Counted from the stretch's first letter, positions 17,016 through 26,846 are shown. The stretch: 64,000 nucleotides of DNA from Cupriavidus respiraculi (GCF_914271545.1 NZ_CAJZAH010000010.1:89732-153731), one strand, 5' to 3'. Numbers and translations are program-made. Notes: generated by a model not told the origin, from the sequence alone.

Positions 17016-19668
17016 TCTGCTGCGACGCCATTGCGATATGGCGTTGTCGATGCCGGCACCGGCGGGCGCGCGCCTGGACCCGCGGGAACTGATCGCCAGC
17101 GACATGATCCCGTACACGGTCCACTACGACGACCACACGGTGGTGACCAAGGACGACGGTCTGCTGCAGGTGATCAGGATTGATGGCCTGCATTTCGAGT
17201 CGCTGAGCGCGGAGCAGATCCGTCAGTTCGAGCGGCGGCGCAATACCGTGCTGCGGGCGATCGCCGGCAGCGATCGTATGGTCTACGTGCACCTGATCCG
17301 GCGCAAGGTCGCCGCGTATCCCGATGGCGATGGGGAGGTCTGGTTTGCGCGCGAGTTCAATGCGGCGTGGCGGGCGCGCTACGCGTCCCGGGCGTTCTAT
17401 GTGAACGAGATCTATGTGTCGATCGTGTGCACGCGCTTTCGGCGGGGTGCGCCGGGGCTGCTCGACCGAGCCTTTGGCGCGCTGTCGGGCGGCAAGGGTG
17501 GCGGGGATGACGCGCTCGCGGGCTATGCCCAGCTGGCCAAGGATCTGTATGCCGCCTCCCAGTTGCTGCTGCAGTCGTTGTCGGACTATGGGGCGCGGCG
17601 GCTATGCGTTCAGCGCAGGCCCGTCTTCGCGGAGGCACGTGTGGCGCGCACGGCCGCGCGGCGGGAGATTGTCCGCTGTCATCGGCATTGGGACGATTTC
17701 CTGCGGCTGTATGGGGAGGCGGAGGACTACAGCCGGGAGGAAGTGGAGGACTTCCTGGGGGAGGAGGTCTCGGAGATCGCCAGTTTTCTGCACTACTTGG
17801 TCAATCTGCAGCAGGCGCGAGTGCCCGTGAGCAGCATGCCGCTGGACCGCGCGCTGGCGGCGTCGTGGCTCGATTTCGGGTTGCTGGGCAACACGATGGT
17901 GGCCGAGGGGCTTGGCGAGCGGCGCGCCGCCGCGGTATTGAGCATGGCGGAATGGCCGGCGCGCACGCCGTCGCGGATGCTGGACGAGTTTCTGCGCCAG
18001 CCGGTGGAAGCCATCATCACGCAGTCGTTTGCCTTCACGGATCGCATCAGCGCGGAGCAGGCGCTGCGTCAGGAGCGGCGGCGCGTTACGGTCAACGATC
18101 GCGAGGGGCTCGCCACGGAGGATCGCGACGAGCTGGCCCGGGGCCTGCAGGAGCTAGCCAGCGGTCGCTCGGTCAATGGCCTGCATCACCTGACCATGCT
18201 GGTGCATGTGCCGGTGGCCACGGGCCATGGCGATGCGGTGGCGGACCGGCGGCAGACCTTTGCGAAGCTCGACGCCGCCGTTGCCATGTTCAAGAAGGCA
18301 TTCGTCAATCTGGGCGTGCGACCGGTGCGCGAGCGCTTTGCGCTGGAGACGTTCTTCTGGGCACAGCTGCCCGGGCAGGCGCAGCACTTTCTGGGGCGCA
18401 GGGGCAAGATTGCATCGGCGAACTTTGCGGGCTTCGCGTCGCTTCACAACTTTGCCCAGGGGCGGATCGACGGCAATCTGTGGGGGCCCGCAATCATGCC
18501 GTTCGAGACCGAGAGCGGCACCGCGCACTACTTCAATTTCCATCGGGAGATGGACGGCATGGTGTCGGGCCATACCGCGATCACGGCGGATACCGGGTCG
18601 GGCAAGACCACGATCCTGTCGGCGCTGATCGCGATGGCCGACAAGGTCCGGCCACGGGTGGTCTGGTTCGACAATCGTGAAGGCGCCCGGGTCTTTATGG
18701 AGGCGATGGGCGCGCGGCATACGACGCTGACGGTCCAGGGCAGGACTGGCTGGAATCCCTTCCAGCTGCCGGACACGGCGGAGAACCGCGCCTACCTGGT
18801 CGAGCTGCAGATGCTGATGCGCACCTGCTATGGCGGCGCGGCGAGCGCCGACGATATCGAACGCTTCCAGCATGCCGTCTCGGAAAACTATTCCCTGCCG
18901 CCGGCGGACCGGCGACTGCGCAATGTCGCGTGGTGCTATGGCCAGGGCGGGCTTGCACGCGACATGCGCGTTTGGCACGGCGCCAGAGGCGAGGAGGGCG
19001 CCAACGCCGGGGTGTTCGACAACGCCGACGACAACCTCGACCTGGCGGCCTGCCGCTACCACTGCTACGAGATGCGGCAGCTGATCCGCGACGGCGTGGC
19101 GCGGCCGGAACTGCCGGTCGTGCTGAGCTATCCCTTCCACCGAATCGCGCAGGCGATGAACGGGGAGCCCTTCATTCTGGTGCTGGAGGAGGGGCAGAAC
19201 CTGGTGCGGCATCCGTACTGGCGCGACAAGATCGACAGCTACATCATGCAGATGCGTCGCAACAACGGTGTGCTGATCTTCGTTACGCCGGATCCCAAGT
19301 ATCTCTACTGCGAAACCGACGCGATCCTTAAGCAGACGGCGACCAAGATCTATCTGCCCAATGCGGAAGCGCGGCGGGCCGACTATGTCGACGCGCTGGG
19401 TCTGACCGAAGCGGAGTTTCGGTTTATCCGGGACACGCCCCCGGGACAGCGCAAGTTCCTGATCCGCCGGGGCAACGAATCAGTGCGTGCCGCCTTCGAT
19501 CTGTCCGACCTCCCGCAGTTTATCCCGGTGCTGTCGTCCAACGACAAGGGCGTCGCGCTGATGAAAGCCATCCAGACGGAGCTCGGGACCGACGACCCGG
19601 CGCAATGGGTGCCGGTGTTTATGGCACGCGCGCTGGCGCAGAACACGCACAACGTGGGGCGGGGCTGA
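17002..19668 (+). CDS. virB4: VirB4 ATPase of the type IV secretion system
   Basis: An 888-residue protein of the usual length. The N-terminal CagE/TrbE-type region (HYDDHTVVTKDDGLLQVIRI, FLRQPVEAIITQSFAF) leads into a P-loop ATPase with Walker A ADTGSGKTT near residue 529 and Walker B FILVLEEGQN near 723. The C-terminus has the typical KQTATKIYLPNAEA and GLTEAEFRFIRDTPPGQRKF motifs. VirB4 powers pilus biogenesis and substrate transfer at the inner membrane. The gene overlaps virB3 and is 1 bp from virB5. Confidence 0.95.
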   Translation: MPLADLLRRHCDMALSMPAPAGARLDPRELIASDMIPYTVHYDDHTVVTKDDGLLQVIRIDGLHFESLSAEQIRQFERRRNTVLRAIAGSDRMVYVHLIRRKVAAYPDGDGEVWFAREFNAAWRARYASRAFYVNEIYVSIVCTRFRRGAPGLLDRAFGALSGGKGGGDDALAGYAQLAKDLYAASQLLLQSLSDYGARRLCVQRRPVFAEARVARTAARREIVRCHRHWDDFLRLYGEAEDYSREEVEDFLGEEVSEIASFLHYLVNLQQARVPVSSMPLDRALAASWLDFGLLGNTMVAEGLGERRAAAVLSMAEWPARTPSRMLDEFLRQPVEAIITQSFAFTDRISAEQALRQERRRVTVNDREGLATEDRDELARGLQELASGRSVNGLHHLTMLVHVPVATGHGDAVADRRQTFAKLDAAVAMFKKAFVNLGVRPVRERFALETFFWAQLPGQAQHFLGRRGKIASANFAGFASLHNFAQGRIDGNLWGPAIMPFETESGTAHYFNFHREMDGMVSGHTAITADTGSGKTTILSALIAMADKVRPRVVWFDNREGARVFMEAMGARHTTLTVQGRTGWNPFQLPDTAENRAYLVELQMLMRTCYGGAASADDIERFQHAVSENYSLPPADRRLRNVAWCYGQGGLARDMRVWHGARGEEGANAGVFDNADDNLDLAACRYHCYEMRQLIRDGVARPELPVVLSYPFHRIAQAMNGEPFILVLEEGQNLVRHPYWRDKIDSYIMQMRRNNGVLIFVTPDPKYLYCETDAILKQTATKIYLPNAEARRADYVDALGLTEAEFRFIRDTPPGQRKFLIRRGNESVRAAFDLSDLPQFIPVLSSNDKGVALMKAIQTELGTDDPAQWVPVFMARALAQNTHNVGRG

Positions 19669-19669
19669 C

Positions 19670-20359
19670 ATGGGTGCCAGTGCCCGCGTAAGGGGCCGAG
19701 CGGCGATGGTCGCCGTGATCCTTGCCGCCGTGGTACTCGCAGTAGGTCCCCTGCCTGCGCGGGCGAGCGGCATCCCGACTGTGGATGTGGCCGCGATCGT
19801 GCAGCTGAAGCTGCAGTACGACCAGTTGCTGCAGCAGTACGACACGCTGCGGCATCAGTACGAGGCCGTGACGGGGCATTACGGCCGCGGCGCCGGCTTT
19901 GGCGAGGCGGTCACGGCCGCGTCGGTCGTTCCAGGGTCGTGGCAGGCCGTGGTGGCGGAGCAGTCCAGAGGCGCGTTCGGGGCGCGCCAGGCGCAGGCCG
20001 AGGCGCTGATCCGCACCGCGCCGCCGGATAGCTTCGCGGATCCGGCTTCGCCGGCAGCGACCAGCTATCGGTTCGGCACGGACGCGGTGCGCAGCGCGAT
20101 GGCTGGCGGCGACGCGCTGTACGCCCAGGCGCAGGTGCATCTGGCCAATCTGTCTCGGCTCGGCCAGCAGGTCGACACGACGGAAAATATCAAGGACGGG
20201 CAGGACCTGCAGAACCGCATCGCCGCAGAGAGCGGCCTGCTGCAAAGCGCGCTGGCCAAGCTGGCGACGCTCAACATGAATCTGCAGGCCTCGGTGGCCA
20301 ATCAGGTGAATCAGGCGACGGCGCAGCGCCAGCGGTACTTCGCGCCGACGACGAAATAG
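19670..20359 (+). CDS. virB5: VirB5-like minor pilin / adhesin of the T4SS
   Basis: A 229-residue secreted protein with signal peptide (AAMVAVILAAVVLAVG...ARA) and the VirB5/TrwJ start GIPTVDVAAIVQLKLQYDQL, rich in glutamine coiled-coil heptads. The C-terminal helix (LNMNLQASVANQVNQATAQR) is also typical. VirB5 caps the pilus tip and helps in contact with the recipient cell. Confidence 0.85.
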   Translation: MGASARVRGRAAMVAVILAAVVLAVGPLPARASGIPTVDVAAIVQLKLQYDQLLQQYDTLRHQYEAVTGHYGRGAGFGEAVTAASVVPGSWQAVVAEQSRGAFGARQAQAEALIRTAPPDSFADPASPAATSYRFGTDAVRSAMAGGDALYAQAQVHLANLSRLGQQVDTTENIKDGQDLQNRIAAESGLLQSALAKLATLNMNLQASVANQVNQATAQRQRYFAPTTK

Positions 20360-20408
20360 CTCGGTTCCTTCGTTCAGCACACGCCCCGGGCGGGGCAGGG
20401 AGTCTTCG

Positions 20409-20636
20409 ATGAAGCGATGCATGACCTTGCTGGCGGTGGTGACGGCCCCCGTCTGGCTGCCGATCTGGTTGCCGCTGTGGTTGTTGCGGCGGTGCTGGCG
20501 CGCGCTGGCGGCGCTCACGCTGGCGGGTTTTCTGGGTGGCTGCGCGGCGGCCTCGAATCGATTCGACACGTCTCCGTGCGCGTGCGCCTTCCTGCCGGTC
20601 AATGTGTCGGCGGCCGAGGTAACGGGCCATGCCTGA
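20409..20636 (+). CDS. Small lipoprotein in the VirB7 position
   Basis: A 75-residue protein whose hydrophobic start runs to a lipobox LAGFLGGC (Cys near residue 45), followed by a short mature part (AAASNRFDTSPCACAFLPVN). Position between virB5 and virB6 fits VirB7/TrwH or an exclusion lipoprotein; sequence alone does not decide. A double cysteine (CAC) in the mature part could pair with VirB9. It overlaps the next gene by 8 bp. Confidence 0.65.
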   Translation: MKRCMTLLAVVTAPVWLPIWLPLWLLRRCWRALAALTLAGFLGGCAAASNRFDTSPCACAFLPVNVSAAEVTGHA

Positions 20637-21006
20637 GATCCGTGGGCGTGACATCCGCTTGATGCTGATCGGCGGCGCGCTTGGGGCCTTGGGCGCGATG
20701 GGCGGCCTTGGGGCGCTGGGTGCGATGGCGGGCCTGAGTGCAGGCGGGAGGCAACCGTTGTCCCCGTCGGCGCTAGGGCAGCCGTGCGGGCTTTCGTCGG
20801 GGCGGGCGCGGGCGTATTTCGGTGGGGCCGGAGAGGACGGTGCGGCGTCGCGCACGGAAGGGTCGGCAGATGCCGCAGAGTCGGTGCCGGGGGACGGGGC
20901 CGCGCAGAATACGACGCCGGATTGCGATGACAATGCCCATGACGAGGCGGCGTTCGTCCCGCTGCGGTGCCGGCGCGATTCTCTGCCCGGCGAGGTATCG
21001 CGATGA
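20629..21006 (+). CDS. Hypothetical T4SS-operon protein with Gly/Ala-rich membrane segment
   Basis: A 125-residue protein. A hydrophobic stretch with repeated GALGAMGGLGALGAMAGLSAG (residues 15-37) resembles a membrane helix, followed by an acidic, probably disordered tail with four cysteines. I recognise no family. It overlaps the genes on both sides by 4-8 bp, so it is part of the operon. Confidence 0.6.
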   Translation: MPEIRGRDIRLMLIGGALGALGAMGGLGALGAMAGLSAGGRQPLSPSALGQPCGLSSGRARAYFGGAGEDGAASRTEGSADAAESVPGDGAAQNTTPDCDDNAHDEAAFVPLRCRRDSLPGEVSR

Positions 21007-21887
21007 GCGCGGTGACACTGGGGGGCATGCTGGGCGCGGCCGACGGCATGACGCGCTCGTTTCTGGCCAGCACGTATCCGGCGGTGGCCCGCAGCGTCGC
21101 GGCTCCGGTGTATTGCGGGGCGGTCCTGTACTGGGCGCTGCATGGGTACAAGGTGATGGCGGGCCACGCGGCGCTCGACTGGAGCGAGCTGGTCACCAAG
21201 GCGGCGATGACGGCGATCGTGTTCGGCACGTTGAACTGGGGCGGTCTGGCGGGCGAGATCTACCAGGCGTTCGTCTCGACGATGAACGGAACCGCGGCCA
21301 CGATCATGGCAGGCGAGCCGACGGTCGACATGCTCGATGCCTTGTGGGTCAACGTCAATGCGGTGTCCGACACGCTGCGCAACAGCAGTCTGTACGAGAT
21401 GGGCATGATCCTGGACGGCTTCGGTCTGTGGATCGTCAACACGATCCTGTTTGCCATTGCGCTGGGTTATCTCACCCTCGCCAAATTCGGCCTGGCGATC
21501 ACGATGGTGCTGTTGCCCCTGTTTGTCGGCTTCGGGATGTTTCCACTCACGCGCCAGTGGCTGATGAACTGGCTCGGCTACATGATGTCGTTCGCCTTTC
21601 TCTACATCCTGGTGATCGCCATCGTGCGGTTCGGCTTTGCCGCGTTCGGCGATGCCGTGCGCGAGGCGGGGCAGGCGGCGGGCGTGATCGGATCGAAGGG
21701 CGTGCGCAGTGCGCTGACGGCCGAGCTGTTTTTGCTCGAGACCTCGCTGTGCATTTTCATGTGGCGGGCCCGGGAATGGGCAGGCAGCCTGGCCGGCGCG
21801 ACTACGTCGTCTTCCGGCGCGCTGATGCTGGTGATGCGCGGGGCGTTGCCCCGGGGAGGGCAGGGTGCGAGCCGCGGCAAACGTTGA
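21003..21887 (+). CDS. virB6: VirB6/TrbL-like polytopic membrane protein of the T4SS
   Basis: A 294-residue protein with several transmembrane segments (VYCGAVLYWALHGYKVM, AMTAIVFGTLNWGG, WIVNTILFAIALGYLTLA, AITMVLLPLFVGFGMFPLTR, MSFAFLYILVIAIVRFGFA) and the conserved family tryptophans (LNWGG, NWLGYMMS). VirB6 forms part of the inner-membrane channel. ATG at 21003 overlaps the stop of the previous gene. Confidence 0.88.
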   Translation: MSAVTLGGMLGAADGMTRSFLASTYPAVARSVAAPVYCGAVLYWALHGYKVMAGHAALDWSELVTKAAMTAIVFGTLNWGGLAGEIYQAFVSTMNGTAATIMAGEPTVDMLDALWVNVNAVSDTLRNSSLYEMGMILDGFGLWIVNTILFAIALGYLTLAKFGLAITMVLLPLFVGFGMFPLTRQWLMNWLGYMMSFAFLYILVIAIVRFGFAAFGDAVREAGQAAGVIGSKGVRSALTAELFLLETSLCIFMWRAREWAGSLAGATTSSSGALMLVMRGALPRGGQGASRGKR

Positions 21888-21912
21888 TGGCGCGGGCAGT
21901 GGCCGGGGAACC

Positions 21913-22566
21913 ATGGTGGGCGATCCGACGACGCGCGCGTTGCAGTTGGGCGGGACGAACAAGCTGCGGCAGCAGCGCAACCGCGCCTATCTGTTCAACG
22001 GCCTGCAGGCGGTTTGCCTGGTGGCGCTGTCCGCGGCGGTATGGCGGCTGGCGGATGTGCATACCGTGATCCCGGTGGTGTCGGTGATCGACGCCAATGG
22101 CCACGTGACCCGGCAGTCGGTCGTCAGTCCTCAGACGATCGCGGGCCACGAGAGTTTCGTGCAAAGCCAGGTGTTCAACTTTGTGACGTACTGCAATACG
22201 TTCGATCCGGCCTGGCGGCAGCACTACGCGGATCTGTGCCGGCTGCACGCGACCACGGCCGTGGCGCGCCAGTACGAGGCCGAGACCGCTGCCGACAACC
22301 CGGACAACCCGTATTACGCGGTGGGCCCTGGCGGTCGCCGCTATCCGCGCATCACGGCGGTGACGTCGTTGGGGCGGGATGCCTATCAGGTGTCGTTCCG
22401 CTCGATCACGGAGCGGCCGGGGGCGGAGGCGACGACGGAGTATTTCACGGCATTGGTTCACTACACCATCACCTATCAGCCGCTGGCGCTGGGCGACCGT
22501 TGGGTCAATCCTCTGGGGTTCGCCGCCACGGCGTATCGCAAGGATCAGGAGCTGGCGCGCCAGTAG
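21913..22566 (+). CDS. virB8: VirB8-like T4SS assembly factor
   Basis: About 217 residues. A cytoplasmic tail and one transmembrane segment (LQAVCLVALSAAVWRLA) are followed by the periplasmic VirB8 domain (VQSQVFNFVTYCNTFDPAWR, YQVSFRSITERPG, FTALVHYTITYQPLALGDRW, NPLGFAATAYRKDQEL). VirB8 nucleates the core complex. I chose ATG at 21913; an in-frame GTG at 21865 overlaps virB6 and has no better signal. Confidence 0.88.
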   Translation: MVGDPTTRALQLGGTNKLRQQRNRAYLFNGLQAVCLVALSAAVWRLADVHTVIPVVSVIDANGHVTRQSVVSPQTIAGHESFVQSQVFNFVTYCNTFDPAWRQHYADLCRLHATTAVARQYEAETAADNPDNPYYAVGPGGRRYPRITAVTSLGRDAYQVSFRSITERPGAEATTEYFTALVHYTITYQPLALGDRWVNPLGFAATAYRKDQELARQ

Positions 22567-22594
22567 GCGCTGCCACGATATCGGGGATACCACC

Positions 22595-23398
22595 ATGACA
22601 TGGCAGGGCAGGCGGGTGTCAATCGGGATGCTGTCGGGGCTGGGGCTCGCTCTCGGGCTTGTTGCGAGTCCGGCCGTGTATGCCGCAAAGGCGCCGCGGC
22701 CCGTGCTGACGGACACCCGTGTCAGGCAGGTTCTATTCGATCCGAATCAGGTGTACGAGGTCGCCGGCACCTACGGGTATCAGACGGCCATCGAATTCAG
22801 CCAGGGCGAGTCGATCAAGGTGGTGTCGCTTGGCGACAGCATCGCCTGGCAGGCCGTGCCGTACCGCAATCGCCTGTTCCTCAAGCCGGTGGAGCCCAAC
22901 GCGTCGACCAACCTGACCGTGATCACGGACAAGCGGACGTATTTTTTCCGGCTGCGGGGTGCCGCGGCGTCGCAGCCGATGACCTTCGTGGTTCGGTTCG
23001 TCTATCCGGGCAGCGGCGGCCGGGACGCGCAGGGCCGCCATGGGGATGGCGACGCGCCGGGCGGGCGCGCCGGCGGGCAGAGCGTCGACATCGGCAGGCT
23101 CAACTTCGACTACGGGCAGTCCGGAGACCGGGCGGCGATTCCGCTGATTCGGGCGTTCGACGACGGGCAGTTCACCTATCTGTTGTTCGACAAGGACGGC
23201 GACGTGCCGGCGGTGTACCTGGTGGCGGCGGACGGCACGGAGTCGGTGGTCAATACCCGGCGCGAAGGTGAGTACCTGGTGGTGGAGCGCGTCGGCGCGC
23301 GCTTCACGCTGCGCAGTGGCAAGGCTTACCTGTGTCTGCAGAATCGCCGCCTCGCCGGGCGCGGGGCGGCGCCGACGGAGGGAGGCGGCAATGGATGA
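22595..23398 (+). CDS. virB9: VirB9-like outer-membrane core component of the T4SS
   Basis: A 267-residue secreted protein: signal peptide to about VYAAK, N-terminal domain (DTRVRQVLFDPNQVYEV, FSQGESIKVVSLGDS, RLFLKPVEPNASTNLTVITD, RTYFFRL) and C-terminal domain (FDDGQFTYLLFDKDGDVPAVY). A Gly/Asp/Arg-rich linker sits between them. VirB9 forms the outer ring with VirB7 and VirB10. It overlaps virB10 by 8 bp. Confidence 0.9.
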   Translation: MTWQGRRVSIGMLSGLGLALGLVASPAVYAAKAPRPVLTDTRVRQVLFDPNQVYEVAGTYGYQTAIEFSQGESIKVVSLGDSIAWQAVPYRNRLFLKPVEPNASTNLTVITDKRTYFFRLRGAAASQPMTFVVRFVYPGSGGRDAQGRHGDGDAPGGRAGGQSVDIGRLNFDYGQSGDRAAIPLIRAFDDGQFTYLLFDKDGDVPAVYLVAADGTESVVNTRREGEYLVVERVGARFTLRSGKAYLCLQNRRLAGRGAAPTEGGGNG

Positions 23399-24788
23399 GC
23401 CGGCTTCGTCGGAGCGCGGGGTCGGTACCGATCTCCGCCAAGGGTCGGGACCACGTGCGGGCGGCCGGAATGGGCGGCCCGACGTCGAGCGCCCTGACGG
23501 GGGTGCGTTCGATGCGCAGGATAGGGCGGTCGCCGACGCATCGCGCGGTCCGTCGGCGTCCGGACACGAGGAGCGGGAGGCGGCGATCCGCGCTTGGGAA
23601 GTGCAGTGCGATCGGCCGCTGTTGGCCGAAGGGGGCAGGGCGCGGCGTGGCGCGATCTGGGCCGGCGCCCTGTTGCTGGGTGCGGTGGGCGGGGGATGGC
23701 TGCTTTGGCGCGGCGAGCCTCCGGCAGCGCCACGCGCGGGCAGCGACTCCGCCATCGCGGAGCGCAAGCCGGTGCCCAAGCTGCACCAGATGCCGTTCGC
23801 GGGCGCTTCAGCGGCCTCTGCGGCCGGTGCCGCGCCGGCGGCTTCCACTTCGCCGCCTTTTTCGGCGGTTGACGTTGCTGTGCCCCCGGACGACCCGCTG
23901 CGGTCCCGGCGCGATGAGCTGGCGCTGCAGCGTGAGGAGCAGGCCCGCAAGCTGGCCGCGGCACGGCTCAAGTCCGCGATTCTGGTACCGGTCCACGGCG
24001 AGGCGGAGCTTGCGTCGGGGGAGGGTGGGGCGGCGCCGGCCTTGGGGGCCGATGGCGGACAGTCAGGGGCCCGTGCGGATGTCCATGCCGAGGACGGCAA
24101 TGCGCGCTTTGCGGACCGGGCGGGCGGCACCGGGGTTGCGATGAGCATGGCGAGCCGGATCGGCGATCTGGACCAAAAGGTGCTGCGTGGCAAGTGGATC
24201 GAGGCGGTGCTGGTGCCGCGGGCGGTGTCGGATCTGCCCGGCACGCTCTGCGCGACGGTGCAGCGCGATGTGTATGGCGAGCGGGGCAGGGTGGTGCTGA
24301 TTCCGTGGGGCTCGCGGGTGTGCGGCGTCTATCGCGCGGAACTACGCAAGGGCCAGGACCGATTGTTCGTGGTCTGGCAGTCGCTGCGCGCGCCCGACGG
24401 GGCGCAGGTGTCTCTCGACAGCGCCGGCGCCGATCAGCTCGGCTCGGCCGGCATGGGCGGCCAGGTGGACACGCATTTTGCGCAGATCTTTGGCATCTCG
24501 GCGCTGCTGTCGATCATCGGGGCGGGCGCTTCCACTGCGGGCGTCGCTTCCCAGGATCCTTACAACTCGGTCTCGTCCTACCGGCAGTCGGTGCAGCAGG
24601 CCGCGGCGCAGAGTGCGCAGCAGGCATTGCAGCCGTATCTCGGTATTGCGCCGACCGTCACCGTGCCGGCCGGCGATCGGATCCGCATTCTGGTCAATCG
24701 CGATCTGGATTTCTCGCGGGTGTTCGCGCGCGCCGATGCTGCGGACGCGCAGGGGTCCCAGGCGTCCGGCGTGACGTTTGTTCCTTAG
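23391..24788 (+). CDS. virB10: VirB10-like channel protein of the T4SS
   Basis: A 465-residue protein: charged cytoplasmic N-terminus, one transmembrane helix near residues 88-107 (AIWAGALLLGAVGGGWLLW), an Ala/Pro-rich periplasmic linker, and the conserved C-terminal beta-barrel domain (KWIEAVLVPRAVSDLPG, RGRVVLIPWGSRVCGVY, TVPAGDRIRILVNRDLDF). VirB10 spans both membranes and gates the channel. A GGAGGGAGG ribosome binding site precedes ATG 23391. Confidence 0.92.
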   Translation: MDEPASSERGVGTDLRQGSGPRAGGRNGRPDVERPDGGAFDAQDRAVADASRGPSASGHEEREAAIRAWEVQCDRPLLAEGGRARRGAIWAGALLLGAVGGGWLLWRGEPPAAPRAGSDSAIAERKPVPKLHQMPFAGASAASAAGAAPAASTSPPFSAVDVAVPPDDPLRSRRDELALQREEQARKLAAARLKSAILVPVHGEAELASGEGGAAPALGADGGQSGARADVHAEDGNARFADRAGGTGVAMSMASRIGDLDQKVLRGKWIEAVLVPRAVSDLPGTLCATVQRDVYGERGRVVLIPWGSRVCGVYRAELRKGQDRLFVVWQSLRAPDGAQVSLDSAGADQLGSAGMGGQVDTHFAQIFGISALLSIIGAGASTAGVASQDPYNSVSSYRQSVQQAAAQSAQQALQPYLGIAPTVTVPAGDRIRILVNRDLDFSRVFARADAADAQGSQASGVTFVP

Positions 24789-24835
24789 CCTGGGTGTCCA
24801 TCCACGCGCCACCCCGTCGATCCCGGAGACCGCCC

Positions 24836-25909
24836 ATGTCGCATGCCGCTTCCTTTCGCGCCAAGTTGTCGCTGCTGGCCCCTTTGTTGGACGATCCCGA
24901 CGTGACGGAAATTGCAGTTAACCGCCCGGGCGAAGTCTGGCTGGGATGCCGCGGGACGCGGGGCATGCAGCGGGTGGCGATACCAGAGATGTCGCTGGCG
25001 TGGCTGCGCTCGCTGGCCGATGTCACGGCGTCCTATACCAGCCAGGAGATCACTCGCGAGCGGCCCCTGTTGTCGACGACGATGCCGATCGATCTGCGCG
25101 AAGGCGTGGACGACGCCGCGCGCGGCGGCTATCGCGTGCAGCTGGTGATCCCGCCCGCGGTGGAGGAGCAGACGATCGCGCTGTGCATCCGCAAGCCGGC
25201 GCAGGTCGATATCGGCCTGGCCGATTACCGGGGGCAGGGTGCATTCGAGCGGGTCAATCGCGCGGACGCCTGGGAAGCGCTGTGCAGCGACGCGTGTGCG
25301 CCGGACCGGTGCGAGCTGGCGTTGGCGCCGTGCTCGCACGAGGCGTTGAGGGAGCTCTATCGGCGCGGCCAGTGGGAAGCGTTCCTTGTTGGCGCGGTGC
25401 GCGCGCGCAAGAACATCGTGATCTCCGCGGGGACAAACAGCGGCAAGACGACCCTGCTCAATGCGCTGCTCAAGATAGTGCCCGACTCCGAGCGGCTGGT
25501 GACGATCGAGGACAGCAGGGAGGTCCTTCCACCTCAGCCCAATTGCGTCCACCTGCTGTATTCGCGAGGCGGGCAGGGCGTGGCGCGGACCACGGCGGTC
25601 GACTTGCTGGAGGCAACCCTGCGGCTGGCGCCTGACCGGGCCATCATGGGGGAGCTGCGCGGTGCCGAGGCCTTCGCCTATCTGGAGCTGCTCAACTCCG
25701 GGCACGAAGGCTCGATGACCACGATCCATGCCGACAGCCCGACGCTGATGTACGACCGTCTGGCCCAGATGGTGATGCGCTCGGGCACGCCGATGCGCAA
25801 GTCAGAAATCATCGACTACGCCCGCTCGCTGATCCATGTGGTGATCCAGCTCAAGCGTGGGATGGACGGCCGCCGCTATGTCTCGGAGATCCGCTATGAC
25901 GGCGCGTGA
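24836..25909 (+). CDS. virB11: VirB11 traffic ATPase
   Basis: A 357-residue hexameric ATPase. Walker A is SAGTNSGKTTLLNALL near residue 196, followed by the Asp box (LVTIEDSREV), Walker B (APDRAIMGELRGAEAF) and the His box (GHEGSMTTIHADSP). VirB11 drives pilus assembly and substrate transfer with VirB4 and the coupling protein. GGAG precedes the ATG; it overlaps virB1. Confidence 0.95.
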   Translation: MSHAASFRAKLSLLAPLLDDPDVTEIAVNRPGEVWLGCRGTRGMQRVAIPEMSLAWLRSLADVTASYTSQEITRERPLLSTTMPIDLREGVDDAARGGYRVQLVIPPAVEEQTIALCIRKPAQVDIGLADYRGQGAFERVNRADAWEALCSDACAPDRCELALAPCSHEALRELYRRGQWEAFLVGAVRARKNIVISAGTNSGKTTLLNALLKIVPDSERLVTIEDSREVLPPQPNCVHLLYSRGGQGVARTTAVDLLEATLRLAPDRAIMGELRGAEAFAYLELLNSGHEGSMTTIHADSPTLMYDRLAQMVMRSGTPMRKSEIIDYARSLIHVVIQLKRGMDGRRYVSEIRYDGA

Positions 25910-26846
25910 CATCCGGATTGGTGGCCGTACGGACACGCTTGTCGCCGGGGTGCGGCTCCACGTCTTATCGATCAGTATGGGATTGTTGGGAATCGTGGCT
26001 ACGCTTGCTGTCCAGCCGGTCGCTGCGATGGTGCGGTCGTCCGTCGAGCGCGGCTTTGAACGGATGGCCGCGGAATGCGCGCCCACGGTTCCTGCGCAGA
26101 CCTTGCGCGCCGTGGTGCGTACCGAGTCGTCGTGGAATCCGTATGCGATCGGCATGGTCGGCGGCCGTCTGGTGCGCCAACCCGTGACGCATGCGGAGGC
26201 CGTCGCGACGGCGCGGGCGTTGTTCGCGCGGGGCTACAACTTCTCGCTGGGCTTGACCCAGGTGAACCGCACCAATCTCGCCGCCTACGGCGAGACGCTG
26301 GAGACAGTGCTGAAGCCATGCCGCAACCTGCGTGTGGGTGGCGCCATTCTCGCGGACTGTTTTGAACGTGCGCGGCCGCGGTTCTTGGAGCAGGCGGCGG
26401 CATGGCGCGCGGCGCTGAGCTGCTACTACTCGGGCGACTTTGCGCGCGGCCTGCGACCGGATGTGGCGGGTGGTACGAGCTATGTGGAGCGGGTACTGGC
26501 GAATGCGGCCACTGCGGAGGCTGATGCAGCCGCCAATGCCGATGCGTCCGTGCCGATGCCCATTCCGGTGGTGCCGTCGGTTCCTCGGACCCCGCTATCT
26601 GCAGCGGGAGCGCGAAGCAGCGGGGCGACCGATAGGGTTCGCGCACGTCCCGGTCGTCCGGTCGAAGCCAGCGGCCAGACGCCGCCATCGTGGATCGTGT
26701 TCGTGGACGAGGTGAGCCCGACGGATGGCGTCTTGCCTGCCGCTGGCACTGGAGGCGGGTCACAGGCCAAGTCTGCGGCGCCGGTGGTGCGCGCGCTTCC
26801 CTCTCCCGCGGGGTCGGACGAGGCATTCGTCCGGATCTCGCCATGA
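25896..26846 (+). CDS. virB1: VirB1-like lytic transglycosylase
   Basis: A 316-residue protein. After an N-terminal hydrophobic segment (VLSISMGLLGIVATLAVQPV) comes a SLT domain with the catalytic glutamate in VVRTESSWNPYAIG, followed by NFSLGLTQVNRTNL and ALSCYYSGDF. The C-terminal 100 residues are Ala/Pro/Ser-rich and likely disordered. It cuts peptidoglycan to let the secretion apparatus through. It is placed after virB11 rather than first in the operon, and overlaps both neighbours. Confidence 0.88.
   Translation: MTARDIRIGGRTDTLVAGVRLHVLSISMGLLGIVATLAVQPVAAMVRSSVERGFERMAAECAPTVPAQTLRAVVRTESSWNPYAIGMVGGRLVRQPVTHAEAVATARALFARGYNFSLGLTQVNRTNLAAYGETLETVLKPCRNLRVGGAILADCFERARPRFLEQAAAWRAALSCYYSGDFARGLRPDVAGGTSYVERVLANAATAEADAAANADASVPMPIPVVPSVPRTPLSAAGARSSGATDRVRARPGRPVEASGQTPPSWIVFVDEVSPTDGVLPAAGTGGGSQAKSAAPVVRALPSPAGSDEAFVRISP

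Noticed and set aside
19619-21980. Two very long - strand frames (about 536 and 569 codons) opposite virB5-virB8
   Set aside because: Products are Arg/His/Pro-rich without domains; the + strand carries clear VirB genes with overlapping starts and stops.
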